Shown here one piece after another: positions 23,486 through 33,509 of a stretch of 64,000 bases of DNA. The translations under genes and the position numbers were made by a program. This DNA comes from Strongylocentrotus droebachiensis. Taxonomy: Eukaryota; Echinodermata; Echinoidea; Camarodonta; Strongylocentrotidae. The notes below the pieces were generated by a model, which was given only the letters and a program-made list of their open reading frames with translations, was not told the DNA's origin and did not search any database. Numbering within the stretch: position 1 is the stretch's first letter; each line of letters opens with the position of its first letter. Location: contig JAVYIG010000693.1 of the NCBI GenBank assembly GCA_035222895.1, forward strand, positions 248,001 to 312,000. The letters are read 5' to 3'.

Positions 23486-23707
23486 GGAAATAATAATAAT
23501 ATCTCGCTCTAATCGGTTTACAGATAGTAACCCAAATGCTGAGCTTTTGCATCCTACCCGGTAGGCCTACCCATTTAACACATGGGTGGAGAGTGGCAAT
23601 TTGTAGATGAACGTCTTGCCAAAGGACGTTGGTGCCGGGCTGGGATTTGAACCACGTACCTTGTGGTATGCAGTCGGGTGACTTATTCAATAGACCACAA
23701 CACCTAT
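23486..23707 (-). mobile_element. tRNA-derived SINE, family A
   Basis: From 23707 on the minus strand: GTTGTGGTCTATTGAATAAG (A-box side), ACGTGGTTCAAATCCCAG (B box), then the body block CAACGTCCTTTGGCAAGACG and CCACTCTCCACCCATGTG, almost the same as the 27.2-kb copy. The tail GTAAACCGATTAGAGCG is followed by (ATT)n. It lacks the distal body seen in the 27.2-kb copy. The 137-codon frame across it is not a gene. It abuts the TTAA MITE at 23711. Confidence 0.8.
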
Positions 23708-23710
23708 ACA

Positions 23711-24060
23711 TTAAAGGTAAAGACCAGTATTGGCAACGCCCCAATTTCAAAAAATGAAATGGAAGCTCTCATTACCAATCATGTGAAAGAATATGTTTTG
23801 ACTAATACATGATGATAAAAAATTTGCCGGGAAACCGCCTACTAATTCATATATTTGGTAAATTTATTTCTCTCATGGTCTGGTGAGAGAGATAGGGTAG
23901 TCCCATATACATCTTTCTGTGTATAGTGCTTGTAACTTTACGAAGAATGAGCCAAATTTCTTGCAGATGCTAGATGCTAGATGATCGACCTTTTCTGATC
24001 GTTTCCACAACGTTTCTTTCACAATGCAATCGCATGACCATTACTGGTCTTTACCTTTAA
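23711..24060 (-). mobile_element. TTAA MITE, family 1 (reverse orientation)
   Basis: Ends TTAAAGGTAAAGACCAGT and ACTGGTCTTTACCTTTAA are exact inverted repeats, each ending in TTAA. The interior segment TCACAATGCAATCGCATGACC and the preceding TTTTCTGATCGTTTCCAC match, in reverse complement, the copies at 29.1 and 47.9 kb. TTAA targets are used by piggyBac and Kolobok elements; no transposase is present. Confidence 0.8.
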
Positions 24061-24433
24061 ATAGCTCGGAAAAATATTTGTACTCGTGAGCATGCTATAC
24101 ATCAATATAAACATTGTTTAATACTTCCAGAGTTTCAAAGCAAACATTTCAGGTTATTCCTTTTTTTCTGCACAAGAAGTCAACAAAAATGAAGACACCA
24201 AATCACATTGGGGGCCTTCGATCTTAATCTAACCCCTTTCACAGCTCTTTTATACTGTTCATCTAGTATAGAGAAGCAGAATTGCTACTATCAAAAGTCT
24301 CCTATTAAAATATTTAATCATAAAAAATAATCTCGGTATTTATCATCCTCGAAAATTTAAAATAATGAAGACTAGGCCGACATGAACACGTTCCTTCTCC
24401 TTGCCAAAAACTGCAAATTCGTGATTTTATGAC

Positions 24434-24480
24434 TTAAAGGGGAAGTCCACCCTGATAACATAATGGTTTTAATAGAAGCA
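24434..24480 (+). mobile_element. Single end of a TTAA-type element
   Basis: TTAAAGGGGAAGTCCACC followed by CTGATAAC resembles a left terminus that I recognise as common in sea urchin genomes. No matching right end (GGTGGACTTCCCC) was found before the next element at 24989, so this is a solo end or a truncated copy. Confidence 0.4.
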
Positions 24481-24988
24481 GGAAAATGATAGGAACAGGT
24501 GAGAAATCAGAAAGTTATGATTTCTTTTTAAATCAAACACCAATTGGCAACTCTTTAATGTAGCGTATCTAGCGAGTTTTCCATCCATTTTCTCTTCAAT
24601 AAAACAAAATAAAAATCAGAAATTTTCTATTTTTCCGAAATATTTTTTTCACTCATACATTCATCCTAAATATAAATAATGTCAACTTTTTTGTATACAA
24701 CCCGCGTATGAAACAAATTTATTCCGCCATCAATAACTAAGAAAATGAGAGTTTATAAACTATTCTGCACAGAGCAAAATGGAGAGGAGCTCGCAGGATA
24801 CATCACGAAAAATGTTTGTGTGGGGAAGAATTATAATGAGTCTATAGTTTTGTTGAATGGAAGACGTTATCATCTTTATTTAGACCAAACCCACATTTTC
24901 AGATGAAACATGTTCAAGTAGGCAAATCATGTAGCTTCTTAAAGTCTCTTAATATTCTGTAATATATTTTAATAGTGACGTTCTCATT

Positions 24989-25343
24989 TTAAAGCCCCTC
25001 TAAAGTGTTGAGAGCCCCAAATATTTGATGGCGAAATGTCACTTAAATGTATTGTTTCATAATGTGAAAGAGGATGTCATTGAAGACATATTACTGCAAA
25101 GATTATCAAAACAAATGTAATTGAAGTCGAATATTGATGAAAGAATACATAATTAAGGTTTCCTGCGTACAATAGAAAACCCAAATTATGTATTCTGCTA
25201 TCAATATTTGTCTTGAAACACATTTTTCTGGGGGAAATCTTTGCAGAAGTGTGCCTTAAATGACATCCTCTTTCACATTATGATACAATTTAAGTGACAT
25301 TTTGCCATAAATTTGGGGCTCTCGACACTTTGAGGGGCTTTAA
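24989..25343. mobile_element. TTAA foldback MITE, family 2
   Basis: Almost the whole 355 bp is one imperfect palindrome. Ends are TTAAAGCCCCTCTAAAGTG and CACTTTGAGGGGCTTTAA, with GAGAGCCCCAAAT / ATTTGGGGCTCTC inside. GAAAGAGGATGTCATT and its complement also occur in both arms. A related copy lies at 56364-56708. Confidence 0.8.
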
Positions 25344-26990
25344 TAGAGAACTTCGACACGCTGCCAATGTTTAATATGAAATGAAGTGGATGTGAAGGCG
25401 TAACTTATCCATGATGTGAGTATCGGAGACGATGGAGCGTAGATAATGTGATCTTTTAATTGGGCAGGTATTGACATCGTTCTCGTATTATTCAAGCCAC
25501 GAAGATTGTGAATGCTTAGACACCTCCAGCGTGAGATCCTCACCGCACTAGTCTTCAAGACAAGCTTCATCTGAAAATAGCCGGAATAACAAGCACAAGA
25601 GAGGCCAAAAAATCGCGCCAAATTTGTCGGCGAGGGAGCGAAAGAAAAGCGGCATCTTGGCGTGATGGAAGCGTGTGTTTTCGCTTCGCTTACCCTAGCT
25701 AGAAATTCAAAGCTGTTTCCCTCTTTTTAACAGCATCAACGTCTGACCTAACAGACGAGCAGTCAAAATTGGGAGAATCTCAATCCATTGATTTTGACTT
25801 CTCACTTCTCGGTTTTCTTATCGTCGCATTAGTGTATAAATGAGTATGTAAGCTAGCTTCCCCTCCTCCTCCCCGCCGCTCCCCGGGGAAGACCCAGCCG
25901 GGAGACGGTTCAAAGGAGACTCGCTGCCAACGTGGCTGCGGAGACATACAAGAGTGTCCCAATGGCGACTTTTTTTACAGGGCTCCGTCGCCCGTCTACA
26001 ACGGGCATCTCGCACCCCAGTCCTCCCGGAGGTATGGGCCGGTGATTTGCCTGTTACTCGATAGGATGTGTATTTGGTGGAGGTGCTATTCTAGCAGGCT
26101 TTATAATGTGTCGTTTACAGCGCGAGGTGTGAAAACTATCACCTCTATGCGGAGCGGTATGATGGGCCGTGCGCAGCGCTGCGAGATGGCAAGTCTCTAG
26201 CGGGCTCATTTTCGATGTCGTCTAGGAATTCGTCTGCGTCGAAGTTTGGAAGTTGCAATTATTTGGAGGCAAACTTCGCGGATGACTGTCTACGATGTGA
26301 CATGTGCGAAGATCATCAAGCCTCACAGAATAGATATCAGTATACGACATTTTGATATTGATAGAAAGTGTAGCCTTATAGGCCTACAGACGAATGCCAA
26401 AAGCCAACATTACTTCCTCAAATGGCAGAATAGTTCATTTTAGATACTTGATGGTTAACTGAATTGACTTTGTCTAAGGACGCCCCGTATTTGTTACATA
26501 TTATAAAGTATAATAATAATTCCTAGAAGAATGGAGCATTAAATCGTATAAAATTGAGTTCCCCCAATAGTAAGGAGCTCTAACGGCAATGGTAGAGACT
26601 GTGATGTCGATAAGGAGATGGGTCGTTACCATAGTGACGATTAGACTTTGTAAAACAGGTGAATAGTTATGTAAGATCCTCTTAAACAATTATGATACCA
26701 CAACAGTATTTTTTTCTGAACAATAACTCAAAGGAACCAAACGATCTTCAGACATAACAATAGGACCTACTTGTATAAGATATATTCCAACTGTAACCTT
26801 TTGTCGTTTCAATTTGCAGGTTCATACATCATTAATTTATATCCATGTACATTTTATTATTTCGCTAGTTCAAAGCATTACAAGAATAGCAATATCCGGG
26901 TAAATGTCACTTTCTCCCTCAAAATATCGTATACAGGTACTGAAGTTTTTTAGAATGGTTGTTTAAGAGCATTATTCGAAATATGACATT
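25344..26990. other. No recognisable gene; GC-rich patch 25850-26240
   Basis: The middle of this stretch is CpG-rich (CCGCCGCTCCCCGGGG, GCGCAGCGCTGCG) and flanked by AT-rich DNA. Frames of 60-93 codons on the minus strand show no recognisable domain or clear splice pattern. A promoter, a conserved regulatory element or an unrecognised small exon are all possible. Confidence 0.4.
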
Positions 26991-26993
26991 GAC

Positions 26994-27150
26994 CAGGGGG
27001 GGGGGGTTCACAAAACTTGTCATCAGTGACAATATAATGACAGTCTTTGTTATAAGCAACTGAAATCCTTGCTTCTGATTGGTTATCGGCAGATTTGTCA
27101 CTGATTTTTGTCATTTTCCATTGAAAGAAGGCTCTGTGAAACGGGCCCCA
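26994..27150. mobile_element. Small MITE with CAGGGG / CCCCAG ends
   Basis: The left end CAGGGGGGGGGGTTCACA and the right end TGTGAAACGGGCCCCAG are imperfect inverted repeats, with GTCA.TGACA motifs inward. The GGGCCCGTTTCAC motif is frequent in MITEs of marine invertebrates. About 157 bp; no clear target duplication. Confidence 0.55.
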
Positions 27151-27206
27151 GTACTTTCATATCTTGGTTAGATCGTTCAAAAGATGTCAAAAGTAGACGT
27201 ATGATG

Positions 27207-27525
27207 TAGAGGTGTCATGGACGAGTGGATATGTCACCGGACTGTGGATCACATGGTCCGCGGTTCAAGCCCCACCGCGGCACTAATGTCCTTTGGCAAA
27301 ACATTGATCTACATTTGCCACTCTCCATCCAGGTGTTAAATGGGTACCCGGTAGGATGCGAAAGCTAATGTGCTTAGATTAGCAAGTGTGCGCTTGTAAA
27401 AATGACGCCTGGCTGGAATGCTCCCCAGGGAGTGGAGAATGGGCATGCATTGTGAGCGGATAAGCCTGAATCCAATGACCGGGGTGAAAGATCATCGCTG
27501 TAATCCTCGTTGGTAACACATATAA
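27207..27525 (+). mobile_element. tRNA-derived SINE, family A (best copy)
   Basis: The head reads TCATGGACGAGTGGATATG (A box), then CCGCGGTTCAAGCCCCACC (B box) 40 bases later, at normal tRNA spacing. The body contains CTAATGTCCTTTGGCAAAA, CCACTCTCCATCCAGG and GGAATGCTCCCCAGGGAG. The 3' limit is uncertain as the AGCGC tail is not clear here. Minus-strand frames of 69-82 codons over it are not genes. Confidence 0.8.
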
Positions 27526-27529
27526 CATT

Positions 27530-28476
27530 TGACCGTAACAATCTGTCCGTGTGTTTGTCATAATGCATACATAAAAGATGCGGCTCAAGAGGAAAAAAAT
27601 GACGATTTCCTAAATGCAACATGATTATTTTGTAGTCAAGTTTATTGACTAGTGAAGTGCATGTGTTCTCATATTGTACAATGTTGCTGGGTTAGAAAAT
27701 GCTTTCACAAATTTCTCTGGAACTTCAAAGCATTTTCTTCTCGTCTTGTCTTTTTTTTCCTCCCTTTCTTGGTCTTTTTTTCCTCTACCGCTCGGTTTTC
27801 TTGACCTTTAAGGACCGAGAAAAGACAATGATGACGTACTTAAGATGATGGATGTACAGAAGACTAACATCAATATATTATCACACATTTCTCGCAGGTC
27901 GAAATAAAATGTTTAAGAAATTATAGTTTTTGTCAGGTATGTGTGTTTATAAGTACATTACACATCTAATTGGGAGACCATTTCTAGTTTGTTTAACAAT
28001 TATCAATGTTTTGTTTCCAAAGCTTTATCATTCTTTTAAAGGGTGATTTAAAGTCTTTTTTTCTTTTTTTTTAAATCAATGATCATATTTCATGTTCACA
28101 ATGTATAAATTGTACAATAATTCCTTAATTGGGCTATCACTTCGTAATTATTTTGATAAATTGAGAATTGAAGAAAACAAAATCAAATAGGGAGTCAACT
28201 TGATCTCTAAAATGAAGAATTAAAATTAAAAAAAAAAGATAATGGAAATCAACTTCATGGGGGTTTGTTGTTGCGTTGTATATTAATTGATATAAATCTC
28301 ATGATGCTGCCAATTAGATCTTTACATGTAAGCTTGCCCGTAAACTCTCATTGTAGATCTTTTTCTTTTATCCTTTTGGGATGTTACGTTTATATTCAGC
28401 ATGATATACCTATGTTTCATTCTATATCATAATTTGTAATTGGATTGGGTTGGATTACAACCCCCTAAAAAAATAT
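27530..28476. other. No recognisable gene
   Basis: AT-rich unique DNA with T runs; nothing recognisable. Confidence 0.5.
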
Positions 28477-28477
28477 T

Positions 28478-28564
28478 TAAAAAACAACAACAACAAACAA
28501 ACACGCAAACAAACAAACAAAAAATAAGTAGAAAGAAAGATTGAAGAAAACAAACAAACAAAGA
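28478..28564. repeat. (CAAA)n/(CAA)n simple repeat
   Basis: Irregular CAAA and CAA units; it gives a spurious hydrophobic frame on the minus strand. Confidence 0.8.
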
Positions 28565-29100
28565 AGGAAAAATATACATCTCGAAGGATCATGTATGTAT
28601 TTCCCAAAAGAAAGCGACATAATTTGTACATATAAATAACAGGCGTCTGATATATCTTTATCCACTAAATAAAAAAATCCCCACCTATACAACCATTGCA
28701 AACGTTTCTGTTCTATTATCATGAAATGAGCTGAAAACACTGAGAAAATCACGTCTTCATGCATTTAATTTGGTATTTTGCCCGAATGCTTATGGTATAT
28801 CTATCTATATTGCATATTAATGAGTATAATGCACTGAATCGTAATTGCCAACAAAAGCTGTTAGCACAACTGTAAAGGTTTCTGAAACATAAATTGCACA
28901 ATTACTAGTATGAAAACAACAAAAAAGAACCTAGAGAAATTATTTTATCAAGAGAGAAAATGAATAAAGGGGGGAAGTGGTTGAAGAAAATAAACAGAAA
29001 GGGCAGAATTTGAATAAAAAGGTAGAGAACAAAAGCACAGTAGAATGCAACATGGAGAATAAATGCTTTCGAATAAAAAGTAGAAAACATCGTTTGAATG
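28565..29100. other. No recognisable gene
   Basis: AT-rich DNA. The Phe/Leu-rich 100-codon minus frame at 28905-29207 is compositional. Confidence 0.5.
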
Positions 29101-29495
29101 TTAAAGATAAACTTTAGTATACTGGTAATGCGATTGCATTGTGAAAGAAAAGGTGTGGAAAGGATCAGAAACAGTTGATCATGTAGCATGTAAGTATTGG
29201 TGTGCACTGCAAGGTTCTGGAGTCATCAAAATCATAATAAATTTGACCGAGTCTTGGTAAAGTAACAAGCACTGTTCACAGAAAACTATATATGAGACAA
29301 CACACATGGTGTCGGGGCTAGTACTACCTTGATTTCCTTGTCTTTCTATGCTCATTACTGAGCCAGTATACATTTTCTTCCAAAATTGTTTGGCACATGT
29401 CATTTATTTGTAATTTTGAACATTCAGTGTAAGTTTCGTTTGATTCTGTGAGAATTAATTTTCTTTTTTTTACCAGAACTGGAGTTTATCTTTAA
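29101..29495 (+). mobile_element. TTAA MITE, family 1
   Basis: Begins TTAAAGATAAACTTTAGTA and ends GGAGTTTATCTTTAA, bounded by TTAA on each side. Its sequence is nearly identical over the full length to the copy at 47896-48289, so both moved recently from a common source. The interior contains no coding region; frames over it are chance. Confidence 0.85.
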
Positions 29496-30060
29496 GTCAA
29501 TAGCACGAAAAATGCCAAAACGAAAACAAGTTGTTGTGGGGCGCTTTTTCGTTTGAGCGGCAGGAATCGGCGCGACAGACCGGGTTAAGTCGCGTTTATG
29601 GCCGATTCTCTACAGACGATGCTAGGTAAGAACTTCATGATGAGATGATGTAAATAAAACATTAGTTTGGGGGATGCTTGTTCGCATCTCACCGCTGAGC
29701 TTCAGGAATGATTTTCCATCCTTGTGATCATCGAATCGAAAACGTTTAATATCTCTTCCCAATGCGGTTGAACGCTCGGTTTGATCGGGGCGCCGAAAAG
29801 GGGGTTCTCTGATGGTTTGTTTGCATCATCTAACCTTTACCATGTCTTCTACTCTGCAATAAGTCTTCTCTTTTAATATCCTCCTCCCCTTTTCACTTCG
29901 ATTTTTCGTTTTCATTACTTTTCTAATTTACATCCTCCATTCTTTCCTTCACACCGCCACCCGCTTTTCCCTTTTCTTTCTCCATCTATTCACTTTTTTT
30001 AATTTTTTTATTTTATAATAATCTCTATAGCTATTCATCTCATTTCTTATATTGCCCTAT
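29496..30060. other. No recognisable gene; CpG-richer patch
   Basis: Unique sequence, CpG-richer at about 29538-29620 (GGCGCGACAGACCGGG) and 29765-29800, then pyrimidine-rich. No coding frame. Confidence 0.45.
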
Positions 30061-30061
30061 A

Positions 30062-30930
30062 CAGGTATCGTCTAGAATGGTATAGGCGAGGCATCGGGGA
30101 TGAGTTCCGCAGTGGTAAAGATGAGGAATCCTAAGATCACGAAGATGCTGGATTGGTATAGGTGATGAGGGATGCAGGTGTGGTATCAGTTAGGGGGACG
30201 TGCTGAGGGGTGGAGGAGTGGTGTTCGTGAGGATGGGTAAAGAAGAGCACCCGTGTGTTGTTGGCGAGGGGTACAAGAGTGGTATCGGTTGTGAAAAGGG
30301 AGTGGACACTGTGAGGATTGTGCTGGGGTGGTATAGATGATGAAGGGTGTTGGACTGCATGGTGTCGGTCATGGAGGATGCTAATGTGGTATCAGGTATT
30401 GGGAGTTCTGGAGTGGTATATAGTGAAGGGTGCAGGAGTGCGATAGCCGATGAGGGGGGTAACGGAGTGGTATAAGGGGTGGGGATGCTGGAGTGGTATA
30501 GATGATGAAGGGTGTTCGACTGGTGTCGGTCAAGGGGGATGCTATAGTGAGGTATCCGGGATGGGGAGTTCTGGAGTGGCACAGCCGATGGGGGGGGGGG
30601 GGGGGGGGGGTAATGGAGTGGTATGAGGGGTGGGAATGCTGGTGTGGTATAGATAATGAGGGGTGCAGGAATAGTGTTGGTAATAAGGGGGTAATGAAAT
30701 GGTCCTTGTGTTGATACGTGCATGATGGGTAGGCTACTTGTGAGGATTAGTGCAGGACTAGTATTTGTGTGGAGTGATTTTGGAATGGTATTTGTGAGCA
30801 GGGGATGCAAAATTGGGCATTTATGAGGAGCGCGAATGGTATTTGTGAGGAGGAGATTAGGACTGGTTTTTATGAGGAGGGGTAATGGAACGGTATTAGA
30901 GAAGAGGGGTTCAGGAAGTGTTACACACTA
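30062..30930. repeat. Degenerate G-rich minisatellite
   Basis: Basic units of about 30 bases of the form GGTATAGRTGATGAGGG-TGCTGGAGT recur across more than 850 bp, with a higher-order copy of about 165 bp beginning GCTGGAGTGGTATAGATGATG at about 30324 and 30489. A run of 20 G lies at 30592-30611. The 206-codon minus frame (Pro/Ser/Thr-rich) over it arises from the repeat and lacks any domain. Weaker GGGGTG... units continue to about 31330. Confidence 0.8.
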
Positions 30931-31330
30931 CAAAATAAGGGTGCAATTGAGGTGTAGATGTGCATCCACCTACGCGTATTTAGCAGAGGATGCTGCTATT
31001 GTAGCATAATTGTACCTTTATTTCTTATTGTGTAGGAGGCCTACATGTGTAGTACGTATTGCAGCTTATGGTTGCAGAATATGTTTAAAACTTATGCGGT
31101 GTGTAGTAGTGGTGGCTGGTTTGTCTAGGATAGTAGTCCGGTCAGTAGTTATAATAATGTTTTACTTGGGATCCCTGGAGAATTTACTTTTATTTTTTAT
31201 TGTGGTGAGGGGCATATCGATGGTACGGTTGAGGAGGTTTGTGTTGGGGCTTTGGGTACAGGGGTATGATGGTGCATGAATGGGAGGGGTTGACAAGGGT
31301 TGCAAGATTGGTATTGGTGAAGAGGGGTGT

Positions 31331-33118
31331 GTTAGCTAGGCTGTGTGTGCAGGATTGATAGTCAATGCTGGTAGATGATAATAAGGATGATAAAGGGTAC
31401 AATCGTGAATTGGTTTTACCATAATTGAAATCGGATCGTGTTTTGAATTTTCGTTTGAATGTATCATTCATTGTAACAGCATTAAAACCATTATACAAAA
31501 ATGCAAACATACAATATAGGAATAATGATAGATTGGTGACAGAATGTAAACTATGGAAGTTAAACAAGTTAAATAGTTCCATCGAATGTCAAACTTCATA
31601 TACGATCCAACAATTTGTGCAGTCTGTGGGGAAAAATGTCAAAAGGAAAGGGTAAAGTGACGGATATAATGATTAACTTTTACCTTGCGAAGTACACATC
31701 CTGTCTATATAGTAACAAACGAAATAACCCACCATAACTAATTTACTCATCAATCTTAGATAATCACAATATATTTCGTTCATTATAGTTAATATCATAT
31801 TAGTCTTAGATATTACAAATACTGGATTTAAAAAGTATAATTGTGGCAAATTCATATATTGGACGTCAATATAGAGCTAGTCCTTTATTGCTCGAGGGTA
31901 TAAACATGTTCATTTAACCATGAGAGGAGAATTATTCTAAGAGAGATAACATAAACATGAAGTAATAATTTATCCCACACTTTGGCATCGTCGTGTTAGC
32001 GACGTCTTGAAGAATAAGAGGTTTGAACGATGCCCATTATTATCATCTTCAAGAACCCCCCTCTCTCCGCCATCTTCATCTAACTCGATCCTCTCATGCA
32101 GCATGTGAGGCGTTAAATAAGACAGACTGGAAAGATTACCACAATCAATCAGCATCATTTTCACCATATGGATGCAGCTTCCTCCTTCTCTTTTTCCCGC
32201 GCGCGCCAAACGCATAATCAGTGTCGTGAGGGAAGACACACTACCTCACACACCGGCACACACACCCGAAAGGTAAAACCGCCAACTTTAGAAGGTGTGA
32301 AAGATACGGGCAAAGTGGGACGATGGCCCTCATCGATCACAGGAATATAAAGACAAAAAACCTATTTATGAAAGACAACCCGCGTTAAGAGGGTGATTAT
32401 AATCGAATTGAGGTCATGAGATCCTGAAAAATTGAAGACGAAAGGTAGAGAGATGTTTTTTCCAAGGAAAAGTATCTTGGAGATGGGTCAAGGGGGCGGT
32501 GTGATCTGGGATTCATCAACTTATTTAGGTCAAGCTTTGGATAAAAGAGGTGTGTGCCGTTATCGAAAATTCATGCGTTTATTTAGGTCAGCCGATTGTC
32601 GGTCCTTAATCGCCGAAAGCAATTAGACTCTTATCGATTAAAAGTAAATGCCAACACTTAAAAAATTATGATGCGAAAGACATGCAACAGCACTTGACAA
32701 GAAGTGATCTAGATTTTTAGCTTAAATTCGGTGGAGAGTGGCGGACGGCACATTAGCCGCATTAAACACGTGAGGGAATTGTGAAAGACAAGAAAAGCGA
32801 GCATTTATGAGAGAGAATGTAAATATTTGAGAGACGACGAAAACAAAAACATTTGCAAGTTGAAAATAACAATTAAGATGAAGGTTAATGAGGGAATTCT
32901 GGGAGATACGTAAGAAAGGGAAGGAAGGATGAAACTGACTGGAAATGATTGGTGTTTTCTAAAGAAATTGAAGAAGAACTGAGAAAAAAAATACGACCCC
33001 AAAATGTACGGATATAGCGATATGGAATTTTGTTACCTGGTAGTGTCAAACGTCAAACCTGTATAACAAGCCGGTCCAAGGGAAACAGGAACATTATTAA
33101 AATGTAAAATGTATGTGA
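31331..33118. other. No recognisable gene
   Basis: Unique DNA. The motif TTATTTAGGTCA occurs at about 32521 and 32579. No family recognised in any frame, including the 130-codon minus frame at 31190-31582. Confidence 0.5.
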
Positions 33119-33121
33119 AAT

Positions 33122-33325
33122 AGAGGGAAATGTAGAGAGAAAAGGTAAAAGATAAAGAGAGAGAGAGAGAGAGAGAAAGAGAAAGAGGAGGGTGACGGTA
33201 AGAGAGAATGAAAATGAGAGAGAAAGAAAATTAATGTAAAGAGGGGGTAGTGACAGATAGTGAGACGAAGAGGGAGAGAGGGAGAGAGAGAGAGTGAGAG
33301 AGAGGGGGGCAGAGGAAGAAAGAAT

Positions 33326-33358
<33 letters not shown>

Positions 33359-33451
33359 TGAGAGAAAAGAGAGAGAAATAGAAAGAGAGAGAGAGAGAGA
33401 GAAGGGGCAGTGAAAGAGAGAGAGAGTAAGAGAGAGAAAGAGAGAGAAAGA

Positions 33452-33490
<39 letters not shown>

Positions 33491-33508
33491 AGGGGGCAGA
33501 GAAAGAGA
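33122..33508. repeat. Long (GA)n purine tract
   Basis: Nearly 390 bases of GA-rich sequence. The Ser/Leu frames of 154 and 188 codons on the minus strand are translations of the repeat. Confidence 0.95.
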
Positions 33509-33509
33509 G

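Noticed and set aside
23337-23750. 137-codon minus frame of varied composition
   Set aside because: Overlaps the tRNA-derived SINE and the end of the TTAA MITE; reads through the pol III B box and (ATT)n tail.
30190-30810. 206-codon minus-strand open frame, the longest after the NAT-like region
   Set aside because: Lies wholly within the degenerate minisatellite; Pro/Ser/Thr-rich repeats only, no signal peptide or domain.
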